The notes under the pieces: model-generated
What the model was told of the DNA's origin: nothing
The model's database searches: none
The model's input: the letters and a program-made list of their open reading frames with translations, nothing else
Virus record (IMG/VR): IMGVR_UViG_3300025423_000018
Coordinates: 1-63,570 of that record
Reading direction: 5' to 3' (one strand)
DNA: 63,570 bases
From: a virus
Part shown: piece by piece, positions 1 to 7,779 of the stretch
How the letters are laid out: the number at the start of each line of letters is the position of its first letter
Numbering within the stretch: the stretch's first letter is position 1
Position numbers and translations under genes: made by a program

Positions 1-729
1 TGCTCCAACACCTGTCAAAGCAATCGTGACATTAGCACCAACTGTACCGACATTACCCTTCGCAGTTGCTGACCCCAGAGGAACCGACAAAGCTCCTACA
101 GCTCCAGTGGCATTATTGCCAGATAAAGCCTGACTTGGGTTTGCCGTAACCGATCCAACCGCACCAGATGCACCAACACCTGAGATGGCTATGGTCAAAT
201 TGGCCGCTACTGAACCGGGGGCTCCAATCGCTACGTTACCAATATCTCCATCGGTATTGTTGGCCACCATTGTGCCAACTGCACCCGCACCTTGAACGCC
301 AGAAATACTGGCCGACTTACCGGCTGAAACTGTACCTACAAACCCGCTTGCCAGAACTCCAGACAACGCCGTAGTGTTGCTGACAAGAACCGATCCTACG
401 CTACCACTCGCTCCTACACCAGATAGGGCGATTGTGATATTGACTGTTTGAGAACCTACTGCCCCAGTTGCCCCAACACCTGTCAAACTGACTGTGATAT
501 TGGATGAAACCGTTCCTGCGTTACCTGCGGCATTAACGCCACTTAAACTTTCAGTATCCGCCTCAGTAACCGACCCTACATTACCAGAAGCACCAACCCC
601 TGATAAAGCAATTGTGATATTTGGGGATGCAGTACCTACCGCACCAGAAGCAGCGTCACCTGTTAGTGGAAGACCACCATAACCCCAAGTGCCGTTACCC
701 CAAGGGCCACTGCCCCACCCAAATGACAT
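1..729 (-). CDS. Glycine-rich repeat virion protein, N-terminal part (runs off the window)
   Basis: This frame is open from an ATG at 729 to base 1 with no stop, giving 243 codons of a partial gene. The first 20 residues are Trp/Gly-rich (MSFGWGSGPWGNGTWGYGG). The rest is built of loose repeats of about 20 residues with the pattern ALSGVxAxGxVGxV, such as IALSGVGASGNVGSV. An AGGTGAG ribosome site sits just upstream, and the gene starts 11 bases after the stop of the 740-1219 gene, so it belongs to the late operon. Its place next to neck and spike genes and its repeats suggest an exposed tail or capsid fibre protein; that is inference. The fragment at 63374-63570 looks like its C-terminus. Confidence 0.75.
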   Translation of the reverse strand, partial: MSFGWGSGPWGNGTWGYGGLPLTGDAASGAVGTASPNITIALSGVGASGNVGSVTEADTESLSGVNAAGNAGTVSSNITVSLTGVGATGAVGSQTVNITIALSGVGASGSVGSVLVSNTTALSGVLASGFVGTVSAGKSASISGVQGAGAVGTMVANNTDGDIGNVAIGAPGSVAANLTIAISGVGASGAVGSVTANPSQALSGNNATGAVGALSVPLGSATAKGNVGTVGANVTIALTGVGA

Positions 730-739
730 AACTCACCTA

Positions 740-1219
740 TTAGGTGGTAGACAAACGCAATAAAGCAGTTGTCGTTGTATTGGAAGGCATTGTCAAAGTG
801 AATGTACCAGCCGTGATGGTCTGTGAACCAAACGTATGAACTGAAACTGCCTTATTGCTCTGTGTTGAGTTATAGATCAAAACAGTATCAAACGCAGTAG
901 TTAAAGTCACTGTGGAGTAAACCAAGTTGGCTGAAGGCGTCCAGTAGCCAACACCAGCTGTAGATGAACTGTTGGTAGATGTTGGGTTGGTTGCATTCGT
1001 GACCGCAATACCGCCTGCCGTATAGCCTGTACCAGATACTTCGTTGGTTGCTGAGTATGCTGTTGTAGCCGCATTGATCGTAGCGGTTGTTACATACAAA
1101 GCTGCCTTGAATGTATCGGCAGTATTTGCTGTATGGGCGGGATTAGAAGAACTAAAGTTGTGCGTAGCGCTCAACAGTTCGCCTAAGAAAGAAGTGCACA
1201 TTGATTGAGTGTTAGCCAA
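740..1219 (-). CDS. Putative virion protein, paralogue of the 1418-1834 product
   Basis: This 159-aa protein has no family I can name. It starts at TTG with a strong AAGGAG site 7 bases upstream. It aligns over most of its length with the 1418-1834 product: both have a TFKAxLY start, a core TTAYSxxNEVSGTGYTAGGI, then IYNxxxSNKxxxxxxFGS, and end in FTxTMPxNxxTTALxRxS. The beta-rich, Thr/Ser/Gly-rich composition and its position in the neck/tail block suggest a structural protein. Confidence 0.75.
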   Translation of the reverse strand: MANTQSMCTSFLGELLSATHNFSSSNPAHTANTADTFKAALYVTTATINAATTAYSATNEVSGTGYTAGGIAVTNATNPTSTNSSSTAGVGYWTPSANLVYSTVTLTTAFDTVLIYNSTQSNKAVSVHTFGSQTITAGTFTLTMPSNTTTTALLRLSTT

Positions 1220-1229
1220 TTTAAGCTCC

Positions 1230-1421
1230 TTATGCCATTGATGCGGCGATTAAATCCATGAAAGGTGATTTCTTTAAAGTCACATGCGCTGAACGGTGCA
1301 CGAGCTCGCCATCCAACCAGTATTCAACCCATGTTGTGTACTCATTTTCATCGTCAACTACGCCTTCTTTTTTCTCAAGAAGGGAGTCATCCATATCGCC
1401 TTTGGTAGTTGTGACAATCAA
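1230..1421 (-). CDS. Small hypothetical protein between two paralogues
   Basis: This acidic 63-aa protein has no recognised domain. The start is TTG, supported by AGGAG 7 bases upstream, and it overlaps the stop of the 1418-1834 gene as TTGA. It contains a WVEYWLDGELVHRSAHV stretch that could form a small beta hairpin. It is co-transcribed with the two flanking paralogues. Function unknown. Confidence 0.6.
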   Translation of the reverse strand: MIVTTTKGDMDDSLLEKKEGVVDDENEYTTWVEYWLDGELVHRSAHVTLKKSPFMDLIAASMA

Positions 1422-1834
1422 TTTGAACTCCTAATTAATGCCGTTGTTGCAGAATTGACTGGCATTGTAATAGTGAAATTTGTTGCTGTCTTGTCAGAAC
1501 CAAAGTCGATTACGCAAATTGATTTATTACTCTTACTTTGGTTGTAAAGCAACCCGCATCTTGCCGTGAAGTTTGAATTAGGCCAGACTATGTTATTGAA
1601 ATTAACATAGGCTATATAACCTGACGTGTTAATCGTAGCCCCAGTGACTTGAATGCCCCCCGCTGTATATCCGGTACCCGTAATCTCATTGGCAGTGGAA
1701 TAAGCTGTTGTTAAGGGCCCCAAGTTAGCATAACCTGTGTAAAGCGCCATGTACAGAGTATCCGTTAAAAGATCATGTACCCCTTGATAGAGCTCAGCTT
1801 TAAACGATGTGGTTTGTGTTTGGATTATGCTCAT
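1418..1834 (-). CDS. Putative virion protein, paralogue of the 740-1219 product
   Basis: This 138-aa protein shares with the 740-1219 product the core TTAYSTANEITGTGYTAGGI, the block YNQSKSNKSICVIDFGS and the ending FTITMPVNSATTALIRSS. The pair therefore looks like a duplication separated by a 63-aa gene. The ATG overlaps the stop of the upstream adaptor gene (ATGA). It is probably a minor structural protein, judged only from its position. Confidence 0.75.
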   Translation of the reverse strand: MSIIQTQTTSFKAELYQGVHDLLTDTLYMALYTGYANLGPLTTAYSTANEITGTGYTAGGIQVTGATINTSGYIAYVNFNNIVWPNSNFTARCGLLYNQSKSNKSICVIDFGSDKTATNFTITMPVNSATTALIRSSN

Positions 1835-2730
1835 GATACAGCCACCCTAACTTGCCCATCACGATAAGCATCCATACGGAGCTTGCCATCGCCCAAATTC
1901 TTGAGAAGAGCAATAGATTGTGTGTATCGATCTTTGTATAACGCTTGCATGTCAGCATCGCCTTTAGTATATGTAACTGCTTCATACAAAACACCATTTA
2001 ACAAAGCTGAATCAAAATTATCACCAAGCCAAGTTTCACCATATTGATTATTAATGGTTGTTACAGTAATGGCTACAGTTCCACCTGTAATTGCCGCTGT
2101 TAATGAGTCCCCAACGGCATAATAGCACCCTTTGGATACAAGGGTAACTGAAGTTACAATCCCGCCCGAAACAACAATAGTGGCACTAGCACTATTGCCA
2201 GTACCGCCAGACAAGCTAACATTGTAATAAGTACCATTTGTAAACCCTGATCCAGCCGTGAAACTAACAGAAGCGATAGCTGCTTGAATAATCGATGTTG
2301 GGTAATAGTAGTAGTGCAGTTCGGCCGTATACGCCATATTTGGCGTTGGCCCAAGAATCAATGTTAGCTCAGCTTCATTATTAGATTGGGGGCCAAAAAT
2401 AGCATAATGCTTAGGTTGCCCCGTGGCATTTGGGTTGGGGTATGCCTCACGAATAAAGTTTACATCTTTATTCAACAAGTACAAGTAATTACCACTTGAA
2501 CCATTAACAGGGAATACAGCTAACGAATATACTGATAAAAAATCAGCAGGGCATGATAGATATTGATTACCTGAAGTAATAGTACCTGTCACATTTCTAC
2601 GCAAACTGGGCAACTGCACTGTGTTATAGATGCGTTGTTCCGTCTGCTCAATCATGCGATTGAGATCAATTGTAGGGAAATTATTCTCTACATAGTCATT
2701 AACGGCAGTGACAAGTTCGCTGTAATACAT
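1831..2730 (-). CDS. Head-tail adaptor-like protein with inserted beta domain
   Basis: The helical N-terminus (YYSELVTAVNDYVENNFP, then MIEQTEQRIYN, residues 1-40) and the C-terminal part ending in ALYKDRYTQSIALLKNLGD resemble adaptor proteins that sit under the portal of short-tailed phages. Residues about 150-225 form an inserted Gly/Ser/Val beta module (SLSGGTGNSASATIVVSGG, then GCYYAVGDSL) of a kind common in phage tail proteins. The start codon overlaps the preceding stop (TAATG). The adaptor role is inferred from sequence pattern and location. Confidence 0.65.
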   Translation of the reverse strand: MYYSELVTAVNDYVENNFPTIDLNRMIEQTEQRIYNTVQLPSLRRNVTGTITSGNQYLSCPADFLSVYSLAVFPVNGSSGNYLYLLNKDVNFIREAYPNPNATGQPKHYAIFGPQSNNEAELTLILGPTPNMAYTAELHYYYYPTSIIQAAIASVSFTAGSGFTNGTYYNVSLSGGTGNSASATIVVSGGIVTSVTLVSKGCYYAVGDSLTAAITGGTVAITVTTINNQYGETWLGDNFDSALLNGVLYEAVTYTKGDADMQALYKDRYTQSIALLKNLGDGKLRMDAYRDGQVRVAVS

Positions 2731-3026
2731 TACGCCATTGGCCCTCTAGCCATCCTACCTTTTGTTTGCGCAGATGTACCACGTACAACAATACCAGAAG
2801 TCTTTGTTGGTGGGTATTCATTGCTACGGCTGTTTGCCACAGATACGTTGGCGTTACGCAAATACTCTTTGTTACTTTCCACACCAGCATGAACGCTAGT
2901 AACACTTACGGGTTTATCATCCATAGTATGTGGGGGCGCGTATTCAGAGGCTGGGCCGTTGAATTTTTTTGCTGGTTTATGAATAGCAGGGCTATTCTTT
3001 TTGGTTGGTTTGACTTGAGTTGCCAT
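2730..3026 (-). CDS. Small basic hypothetical protein
   Basis: This protein has about 98 residues, is Lys/Pro-rich at the N-terminus (MATQVKPTKKNSPAIHKP), and has no recognised domain. I chose the ATG at 3026 because AGAGGTGG lies 5 bases upstream; an in-frame GTG at 3035 would add three residues but would sit on that ribosome site. It lies between the adaptor and a Lys/Gly-rich small gene in the late operon. Confidence 0.6.
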   Translation of the reverse strand: MATQVKPTKKNSPAIHKPAKKFNGPASEYAPPHTMDDKPVSVTSVHAGVESNKEYLRNANVSVANSRSNEYPPTKTSGIVVRGTSAQTKGRMARGPMA

Positions 3027-3027
3027 A

Positions 3028-3255
3028 TTAACCACCTCTGCCAGAAGAACGCTGATTTATGACCTTGGCCATGTTGCGTCCATGCTTTAGCATGTCGGCG
3101 TTGGTTTTACCACCCGCAGCCATTTTGTGAACCTTGCCACCTTTTTTGAGCTTGCTCAAATCAGTATGACTGCCTTTGTGCTCTTGTTTGTCATGCATTT
3201 TGAAAGCCTTTTTGATCAACTTTTTATCTTCTTGAACATCATCATGTTTAGCCAT
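3028..3255 (-). CDS. Lys/His/Gly-rich small late protein (KGG tag)
   Basis: This highly basic 75-aa protein carries LKKGGKVHKMAAGGKTNAD and ends in NQRSSGRGG. The K-x-GG pattern recurs in at least five other late proteins of this window (4964-7524). It is probably unstructured. Its function is unknown; small virion-associated or DNA-binding peptides are possibilities. Confidence 0.65.
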   Translation of the reverse strand: MAKHDDVQEDKKLIKKAFKMHDKQEHKGSHTDLSKLKKGGKVHKMAAGGKTNADMLKHGRNMAKVINQRSSGRGG

Positions 3256-3257
3256 TT

Positions 3258-3692
3258 TTAACTCCCTGTAATAGTCACCGTGCCCACATACGTTGTTGCA
3301 ACCAAATAATTAGGTGTTAACCCCGTATCAAAATTTCTTGCCCCACCAATAGGATTCCAACCCCATTGGGTATCTCTCGAACCGCCTGCCGGTGTGCCTT
3401 GACCTATAACTGTATAGTCATTCGGATTGACTGAATCCACCTGCAAGCCCGTGGTTCCAGACGCTTCATAAGACAAATCGGGCCTTGGTTGCCTAACTGC
3501 CTGCGGATCATCAACTGGATACATACCCAATTGAAGTTGCGGCTGATCAGGATCCCAGCACTCAGGACAAACTTTCAGTTGATATAGTTTAGTCTTAATG
3601 ACCTCCATTTTCAACTGTTTTAATTTATACCGTTGGCCACATCGATCACACTCGGCAATCGAGTATTTACCTGATGCAAACCTATTACCCAC
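3258..3692 (-). CDS. Zinc-ribbon virion protein
   Basis: This 144-aa protein has an N-terminal CxxC pair (CDRCG, residues 15-19) and a second pair (CPECW, residues 42-46), forming a four-cysteine zinc ribbon. A Gly/Thr-rich tail follows. The start is GTG overlapping the TAG of the upstream neck gene (TAGTG), with a G-rich ribosome site in that gene's 3' end. A structural role is inferred from its place between neck genes. Confidence 0.7.
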   Translation of the reverse strand: MGNRFASGKYSIAECDRCGQRYKLKQLKMEVIKTKLYQLKVCPECWDPDQPQLQLGMYPVDDPQAVRQPRPDLSYEASGTTGLQVDSVNPNDYTVIGQGTPAGGSRDTQWGWNPIGGARNFDTGLTPNYLVATTYVGTVTITGS

Positions 3693-4678
3693 TAGGTTCC
3701 CCCACCAATAAACATTTGTCTAGGCACAAAACGGATCGCAGCTTTTTCTCGATCTTCACCTGCGGCCAGTTCAAATTGTTCGTCGTAGGCTTGTTTAAGC
3801 ATCTGTATTCTGGGCATCAACTCAGGCACTTTCATTGCGATATGGTAAGCCAAACCAGCGGCTACCACAGGCAAAAACCTGAAAGTCATATCTCCAGTTT
3901 CTATGCCAGTTCCTGCGTCCTGTATCCTGCGCATACGCCAGTAAACAAACGTATACGTTGTTGAACCATCAGGCGTTGGCCACACAGTGATGGCTGGAAT
4001 TTGCGGGATGTACACGGCTGTGGTTGTGCCACCTCCAGTGTATGCAGTGGCTGTTGTGTTGTTTTGACCTCTAAAACAATTACCTAGGGTATTCCCTGAT
4101 ATGTAAGAGTAATAAATAATTTCACCAGATGTAGATCCAAGTTGTATATACCCTTGGGCTGCCATATCGTACGTACTGGTAAGTGTGATTGACGTATCGG
4201 TTGCACTAATACTATTTGCAAGATAAACCTGCACGGGCTGAGCATTAGAGCCCGGAATGGGGGATGCGTAAAGCGGATTTGTTTCGCCAGAATTTCTTTG
4301 CACCAAAACCTGAATAGGTCTTGCTTGCGTTAATTTATTTGGGATAGTGGCATACGTACTGACACTAATGCGGGTGATGTTTAAGTCAGCTTGGTTGCTC
4401 GTGCTATTAGCATTTGTACGTATAACATGATCTAACAGATCAACGGTATCAGGTGGGATTGGGTAAGTATTTAAACCCTGAACAAAAGTAATGGACTGCT
4501 GTTGGATAGTCCACATGTTAATGCCACGGTTCGACCATTCAATGGTCATTAGGTTCATTGACCTGCGTGCAGTACGCAAGTCATAGCCCGTGCGCATCTC
4601 ACGACCGGCACGCTCCCACGCTTCCTCGGCTAAGTCCGTGAAGTCAAGGTCGAATGCAGAGGTGCCGGAAGTACTCAT
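3692..4678 (-). CDS. Neck / packaged-DNA stabilisation protein (gp4/gp11-like)
   Basis: The N-terminus of this 328-aa protein (FTDLAEEAWERAGREMRTGY, then RTARRSMNLMTIEWSNRG) matches the pattern of phage neck proteins that close the head after packaging. A beta-rich middle with NSISATDTSITLTSTYDMAAQ-like strands and a C-terminal helix (LKQAYDEQFELAAGEDREKA) follow. It sits between a small acidic gene and the zinc-ribbon protein, with 4-base overlaps. The exact neck ring it forms cannot be told from sequence. Confidence 0.65.
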   Translation of the reverse strand: MSTSGTSAFDLDFTDLAEEAWERAGREMRTGYDLRTARRSMNLMTIEWSNRGINMWTIQQQSITFVQGLNTYPIPPDTVDLLDHVIRTNANSTSNQADLNITRISVSTYATIPNKLTQARPIQVLVQRNSGETNPLYASPIPGSNAQPVQVYLANSISATDTSITLTSTYDMAAQGYIQLGSTSGEIIYYSYISGNTLGNCFRGQNNTTATAYTGGGTTTAVYIPQIPAITVWPTPDGSTTYTFVYWRMRRIQDAGTGIETGDMTFRFLPVVAAGLAYHIAMKVPELMPRIQMLKQAYDEQFELAAGEDREKAAIRFVPRQMFIGGGT

Positions 4679-4941
4679 TGTGCGGGGGCCTCAGTAGCTA
4701 CTGGAGTTTCAACTACCGGCTCTACTTCTTCTGGTGCTTCAACAACAGGATCAGCAGGAGTATCAACGACAACAGGTGCAGGATCCTCAGCGGGTGCTGG
4801 AAGACAGCTTTCTAAACCATTGATGATATCCAAAAGTCTATCTTCAACGTGACCATTTGCCATGAGTTGGTGTGTTGCTCTGATATCTAATTCGTCGATT
4901 AGAAATTCAAGATTATTTTGGAGAAAATCAGGTAAGCTCAT
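4675..4941 (-). CDS. Small acidic protein with Pro/Val/Glu tail
   Basis: This 88-aa protein has a helical first half (MSLPDFLQNNLEFLIDELDI) and a second half almost entirely Pro, Val, Glu, Ala and Thr, probably disordered. The ATG follows the Lys-rich gene at 4964-5185 after a 22-base gap, and the gene ends in a 4-base overlap with the neck gene. Function unknown. Confidence 0.6.
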   Translation of the reverse strand: MSLPDFLQNNLEFLIDELDIRATHQLMANGHVEDRLLDIINGLESCLPAPAEDPAPVVVDTPADPVVEAPEEVEPVVETPVATEAPAQ

Positions 4942-4963
4942 TTTGCTGCTCTCATATTGTCAA

Positions 4964-5185
4964 TTAAATTAGGGTAGGGCCTACCTGCTTTTTAGCCGCT
5001 GCTTTTGCTTTGGCTTTCTTAGCAGGGCTAAGCTTTTTGTGCTTTTTGGCTGGGTTAGGGGTATCCCACACCTCACCACCGTGCTTGTACAGCGACACAT
5101 CGTTTGGATGATCCTTACGATGTATTATCTTTTTACCCGGCATCTTTGACGGGTTCATGACGCCCATACCACGGCTCGCCATCAT
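4964..5185 (-). CDS. Small basic protein with KHGG tag
   Basis: This 73-aa protein starts at the ATG at 5185, which overlaps the upstream stop as TAATG and has GGGGGA upstream. An in-frame ATG at 5212 would lie inside the previous gene. It carries LYKHGGEVWDTPNP and then a run of Lys/Ala (KKAKAKAAAKK). It belongs to the cluster of small late genes sharing a K-x-GG pattern. Function unknown. Confidence 0.6.
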   Translation of the reverse strand: MMASRGMGVMNPSKMPGKKIIHRKDHPNDVSLYKHGGEVWDTPNPAKKHKKLSPAKKAKAKAAAKKQVGPTLI

Positions 5186-5379
5186 TACATTTTTCCCCCG
5201 CCACATGCGCACTTGGTATGCCCTTTACGAGCAATACCGTCAGCACGGTGATGTGGAGAAGCCATTCCACCCTTTTTCATGCCCGGCATAGCCCCAGCAG
5301 GGGCTGCCATAGGCGCAGCAGGAGCCATGGGAGCAGCCATTGGCGCTCTCATCATAGGTCTACGCATTAGTGCTCTCAT
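5185..5379 (-). CDS. Met/Ala/Pro-rich small protein with RADGIA motif
   Basis: This 64-aa protein has an N-terminal half of Met/Ala/Pro repeats (APMAAPMAPAAPMAAPAG). The C-terminal half, MKKGGMASPHHRADGIARKG, is followed by HTKCACGGGKM. The segment KGGxxxxxxRADGIAxxGHT is also found at the C-terminus of the 6940-7524 product. Such RADG peptides recur in environmental phage genomes, but their role is not known to me. Confidence 0.65.
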   Translation of the reverse strand: MRALMRRPMMRAPMAAPMAPAAPMAAPAGAMPGMKKGGMASPHHRADGIARKGHTKCACGGGKM

Positions 5380-5396
5380 TTTTTGCTCCTAGGGGC

Positions 5397-5741
5397 TTAT
5401 TTGTGGCCGTGTTTGTGCATTTTTTCGACGTGTTCATGGTGATGAACGTGTCCGCCATGCTTCATGTGGTGACCATCATGGTGTTTTAGGTGTTTTTCCA
5501 CGTGTTCATGGTGATGAATGTGGCCACCGTGAGCGTGATGATGTCCCTCATGCTCTTTCATGTGGTGTGCAACGTGCTCATGGTGGTGTTTTACGTGTCC
5601 ACCGTGCTTCATACCGTGAACATGGTGGTGTTCTTCGGGATGGGGATGCTGAACATGGTGCAATTCGGTCTTTCCGTGGTGTTTTGTACCACCGCTATGG
5701 AAAGGATGCTTGTGGTCGGCGATGTGATCGTGATGTTTCAT
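5397..5741 (-). CDS. Histidine-repeat protein (about 42% His)
   Basis: I count 48 His in 114 residues. The protein has a repeated unit of about 20-25 residues containing MKHGGHVHHHEHVEK, seen about three times with decay towards the N-terminus. No fold is recognised. Such density of His suggests metal or proton binding, but that is inference. It lies between the RADGIA gene and another KHGG protein in the late operon, so it may be a virion-associated peptide. Confidence 0.7.
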   Translation of the reverse strand: MKHHDHIADHKHPFHSGGTKHHGKTELHHVQHPHPEEHHHVHGMKHGGHVKHHHEHVAHHMKEHEGHHHAHGGHIHHHEHVEKHLKHHDGHHMKHGGHVHHHEHVEKMHKHGHK

Positions 5742-5750
5742 GATGTTTCC

Positions 5751-6236
5751 TTACTTTTTATGGTGGGTTTTACCACCGTGCTTCATACCCAAGGGCTTAC
5801 CTGCACCCATTTTAGGCTCCATAGCACGTGTATGGCCCTTTTTCTGGATGCTGTGCTCACCATGTTTGAGCTTGCCGCCCACTTCAGCCTTGCCCATCTT
5901 AGCAGTTGTCATACCGCTTTTCTCAGCAACGCCATGCTTACCAGTGGTCATGCCACCAGAAGCCATTTTTTTAACATGATGCTTAGCGTGACCGCCGTGC
6001 TTCATGCCTTTTGCCTCAGAACGCTCTTCTTTAGCGAGCTTTTCGAGGGTCTTTGCTTGACGCAACTCTTTAGTTTTTTCCGATTTCATAGTTCCACCTT
6101 GTTTAAATGTGCGGCCTTTGTCCGCTTTACTGAACTCTTGCCCCACATTTTGAGGGACTCCTGCTTTCTTGGCGAACGCTGGGGAATGAGCGACCGCCTG
6201 CATAAAATTATGCTGCTTCTTCGATACACTCGGCAT
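5751..6236 (-). CDS. Basic KHGG-repeat protein with conserved phage N-terminus
   Basis: The first 40 residues of this 161-aa protein (MPSVSKKQHNFMQAVAHSP, then FAKKAGVPQNVGQEF) resemble a short domain seen in many small phage proteins. The rest is Lys/His/Gly-rich with three MKHGG copies and a C-terminal THHKK. The 5' end overlaps the HNH gene by 29 bases, suggesting that the HNH gene was inserted at this junction. Confidence 0.65.
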   Translation of the reverse strand: MPSVSKKQHNFMQAVAHSPAFAKKAGVPQNVGQEFSKADKGRTFKQGGTMKSEKTKELRQAKTLEKLAKEERSEAKGMKHGGHAKHHVKKMASGGMTTGKHGVAEKSGMTTAKMGKAEVGGKLKHGEHSIQKKGHTRAMEPKMGAGKPLGMKHGGKTHHKK

Positions 6237-6708
6237 GACGTCTCCTAAGAAATTCTTTGCGCCAATTACAATTTTTGCAGAGTAATTGATAGCGTTGTTT
6301 ATCTATACCTTTTGCCCTAAGAATTGAAACAACATTTTTTCTTTTTGCTTCTTTTCTTTCTTTCGCACCATCATTATGTATGTGATCTATGTCCAACACA
6401 ATAGGATCATTTTCACCACAATGATTACATTCCCCACCCAACTCTTTGATTATTTCAAGCCTTTTTTCTTGCCTCCAATCGTTAGAGTATGCATCAAGTC
6501 TTTGTCGATGTTTTTCATAATACTCTTTTCGATATTTTGCTTTTTCTTCTTTTGTTAATTTTGGCTTACTTGAATAATAATTTTTAATAGCACAAATTCT
6601 ACAGCGATAGTTCAAATGTCTTTCACGATTAACTTCATACTTATTAAAAGTTTTTTCTTTCTGACAATCTAAACAATTCACCGTTAAATCTGAGCTAGTT
6701 GATGGCAT
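6208..6708 (-). CDS. HNH homing-type endonuclease
   Basis: This 166-aa protein has two zinc-binding CxxC pairs near the N-terminus (residues 12-15 and 36-39), a basic coiled middle, then an HNH core: CNHC (94-97), DIDHIH (106-111) and CKNC (144-147). This is the layout of free-standing phage HNH endonucleases, which cleave intron-less or marker-less alleles and spread by copying. The ATG has GGAG 7 bases upstream. The ends overlap both neighbours (29 and 14 bases), as expected for a compact insertion. Confidence 0.85.
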   Translation of the reverse strand: MPSTSSDLTVNCLDCQKEKTFNKYEVNRERHLNYRCRICAIKNYYSSKPKLTKEEKAKYRKEYYEKHRQRLDAYSNDWRQEKRLEIIKELGGECNHCGENDPIVLDIDHIHNDGAKERKEAKRKNVVSILRAKGIDKQRYQLLCKNCNWRKEFLRRRHAECIEEAA

Positions 6709-6940
6709 GGTTACTCTCCATTAACCTATCAATTTTGCTTTCCAACCTGTCCAGTCGATCCAACACACGGTTGATATCGGCATGAACTTCTGCCTTGGTT
6801 ACATACTCTTTCGCCATTTCTTCGCGTGTACGATTGAGCAAAATAGTTACCCGTTGCAATTCTGCGGACTTCTCTCTCAATACCCAGCCTAAAAGCGCGA
6901 CAAGCAAGGAGAGAACTGCATTCCATATTGGCGTGTCCAT
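6695..6940 (-). CDS. Membrane-anchored coiled-coil protein
   Basis: This 81-aa protein has one N-terminal membrane span (residues about 5-21, WNAVLSLLVALLGWVL) followed by a long charged coiled coil with heptads ending in DRLDRLESKIDRL. It could be an accessory lysis protein, but it is far from the lysis genes at 57-59 kb. The start shares one base with the stop of the 6940-7524 gene. Confidence 0.6.
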   Translation of the reverse strand: MDTPIWNAVLSLLVALLGWVLREKSAELQRVTILLNRTREEMAKEYVTKAEVHADINRVLDRLDRLESKIDRLMESNHAIN

Positions 6941-7524
6941 TAGTGTTTATCTCCACGATACCGCGTATGCCCTCTTTGTGCAATACCGTCAGCACGTTTA
7001 GATGCGTGAACTCGACCACCACGTTTCAACATGTTATCGGCGCTTGGCTCTTTGGGGGGCCCAACATCATCTCTAATATCTGGGCCGTAGTCTTTTTCCT
7101 CTTTCATTTGAGGAGCGGGCTCAGCAGATACGGTTGTTCTAGATACTGAACGTTTAACAGGCTTTTTATCCAAATCGCCACGATCAATACGGGACTGGGC
7201 ATCTTTGGTCAACGTGACTCTTTCGCCGGATGTAGCTGCTTTTGCAGCCATGTCACCAAGCCCAGATTTATCAACCATCTTTTTGCCAATACCTGTGGCT
7301 TCATCGAGCGCACGGCCAGCATCATATCCAGTTTGAAGTGAGGCCCCAGCCAATCCTGCTCGGCCAAGTAAACGACTAGCGGCACGACTGCCAGCTTCTT
7401 TCACTGCATCAACTGCAGCACCTCTAAGTTTGGAAGTATCTTTGACGACTTTACGTGCGTCTTCCATGCTGCTTTTTGCAACATCATCGTTGAACTTAGG
7501 TACTCTATCCCATTTAGTTGCCAT
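6940..7524 (-). CDS. Hypothetical late protein with C-terminal RADGIA tag
   Basis: This 194-aa protein is basic, with an Ala-rich helical first half (residues 35-95) and a charged linker. Its C-terminal segment LKRGGRVHASKRADGIAQRG, then HTRYRGDKH, matches the tail of the 5185-5379 product. The tag on two otherwise unrelated proteins suggests a portable sorting or assembly signal. No domain recognised. Confidence 0.65.
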   Translation of the reverse strand: MATKWDRVPKFNDDVAKSSMEDARKVVKDTSKLRGAAVDAVKEAGSRAASRLLGRAGLAGASLQTGYDAGRALDEATGIGKKMVDKSGLGDMAAKAATSGERVTLTKDAQSRIDRGDLDKKPVKRSVSRTTVSAEPAPQMKEEKDYGPDIRDDVGPPKEPSADNMLKRGGRVHASKRADGIAQRGHTRYRGDKH

Positions 7525-7531
7525 GATTACC

Positions 7532-7777
7532 TCAACACTTCCAAGCTCTCAAAGACTTATTAATCCTGCTGTTTGGATCGTTTGCTGTCTTTGATGAAGT
7601 TAATTTCTTTTTCATCCCGCTCATGCGCGCGCAGAAGCTTTTCTTCCTTGATCCGCCCTCTGGTTGGGGAGCTTTTAAATTCATCCCCTCCTTCTTTGCG
7701 GATGCCCGGCCTTTGGCGTTTAAGCCGCCGTTCGGATTCTTCCCTTCTTTGCGCTGCCATGCGGGTGACTTAGCCAT
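7532..7777 (-). CDS. Conserved small basic phage protein
   Basis: This 81-aa protein has the sequence pattern KSPAWQRKEGKNPNGGLNAK, then GRASAKKEGMNLK, SFCARMSGMKKKL, and a C-terminal INKSLRAWKC. I recognise this layout as a short uncharacterised family common in environmental phages (of the DUF6321 type; from memory). It lies just downstream of the 7780-8553 structural gene. Function unknown. Confidence 0.7.
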   Translation of the reverse strand: MAKSPAWQRKEGKNPNGGLNAKGRASAKKEGMNLKAPQPEGGSRKKSFCARMSGMKKKLTSSKTANDPNSRINKSLRAWKC

Positions 7778-7779
7778 GA

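Noticed and set aside
5490-6248. Plus-strand frame of 252 codons across the His/Lys-rich genes
   Set aside because: It is the antisense of genes with strong ribosome sites and matched tags; its hydrophobic composition reflects reverse-complement His/Lys codons.
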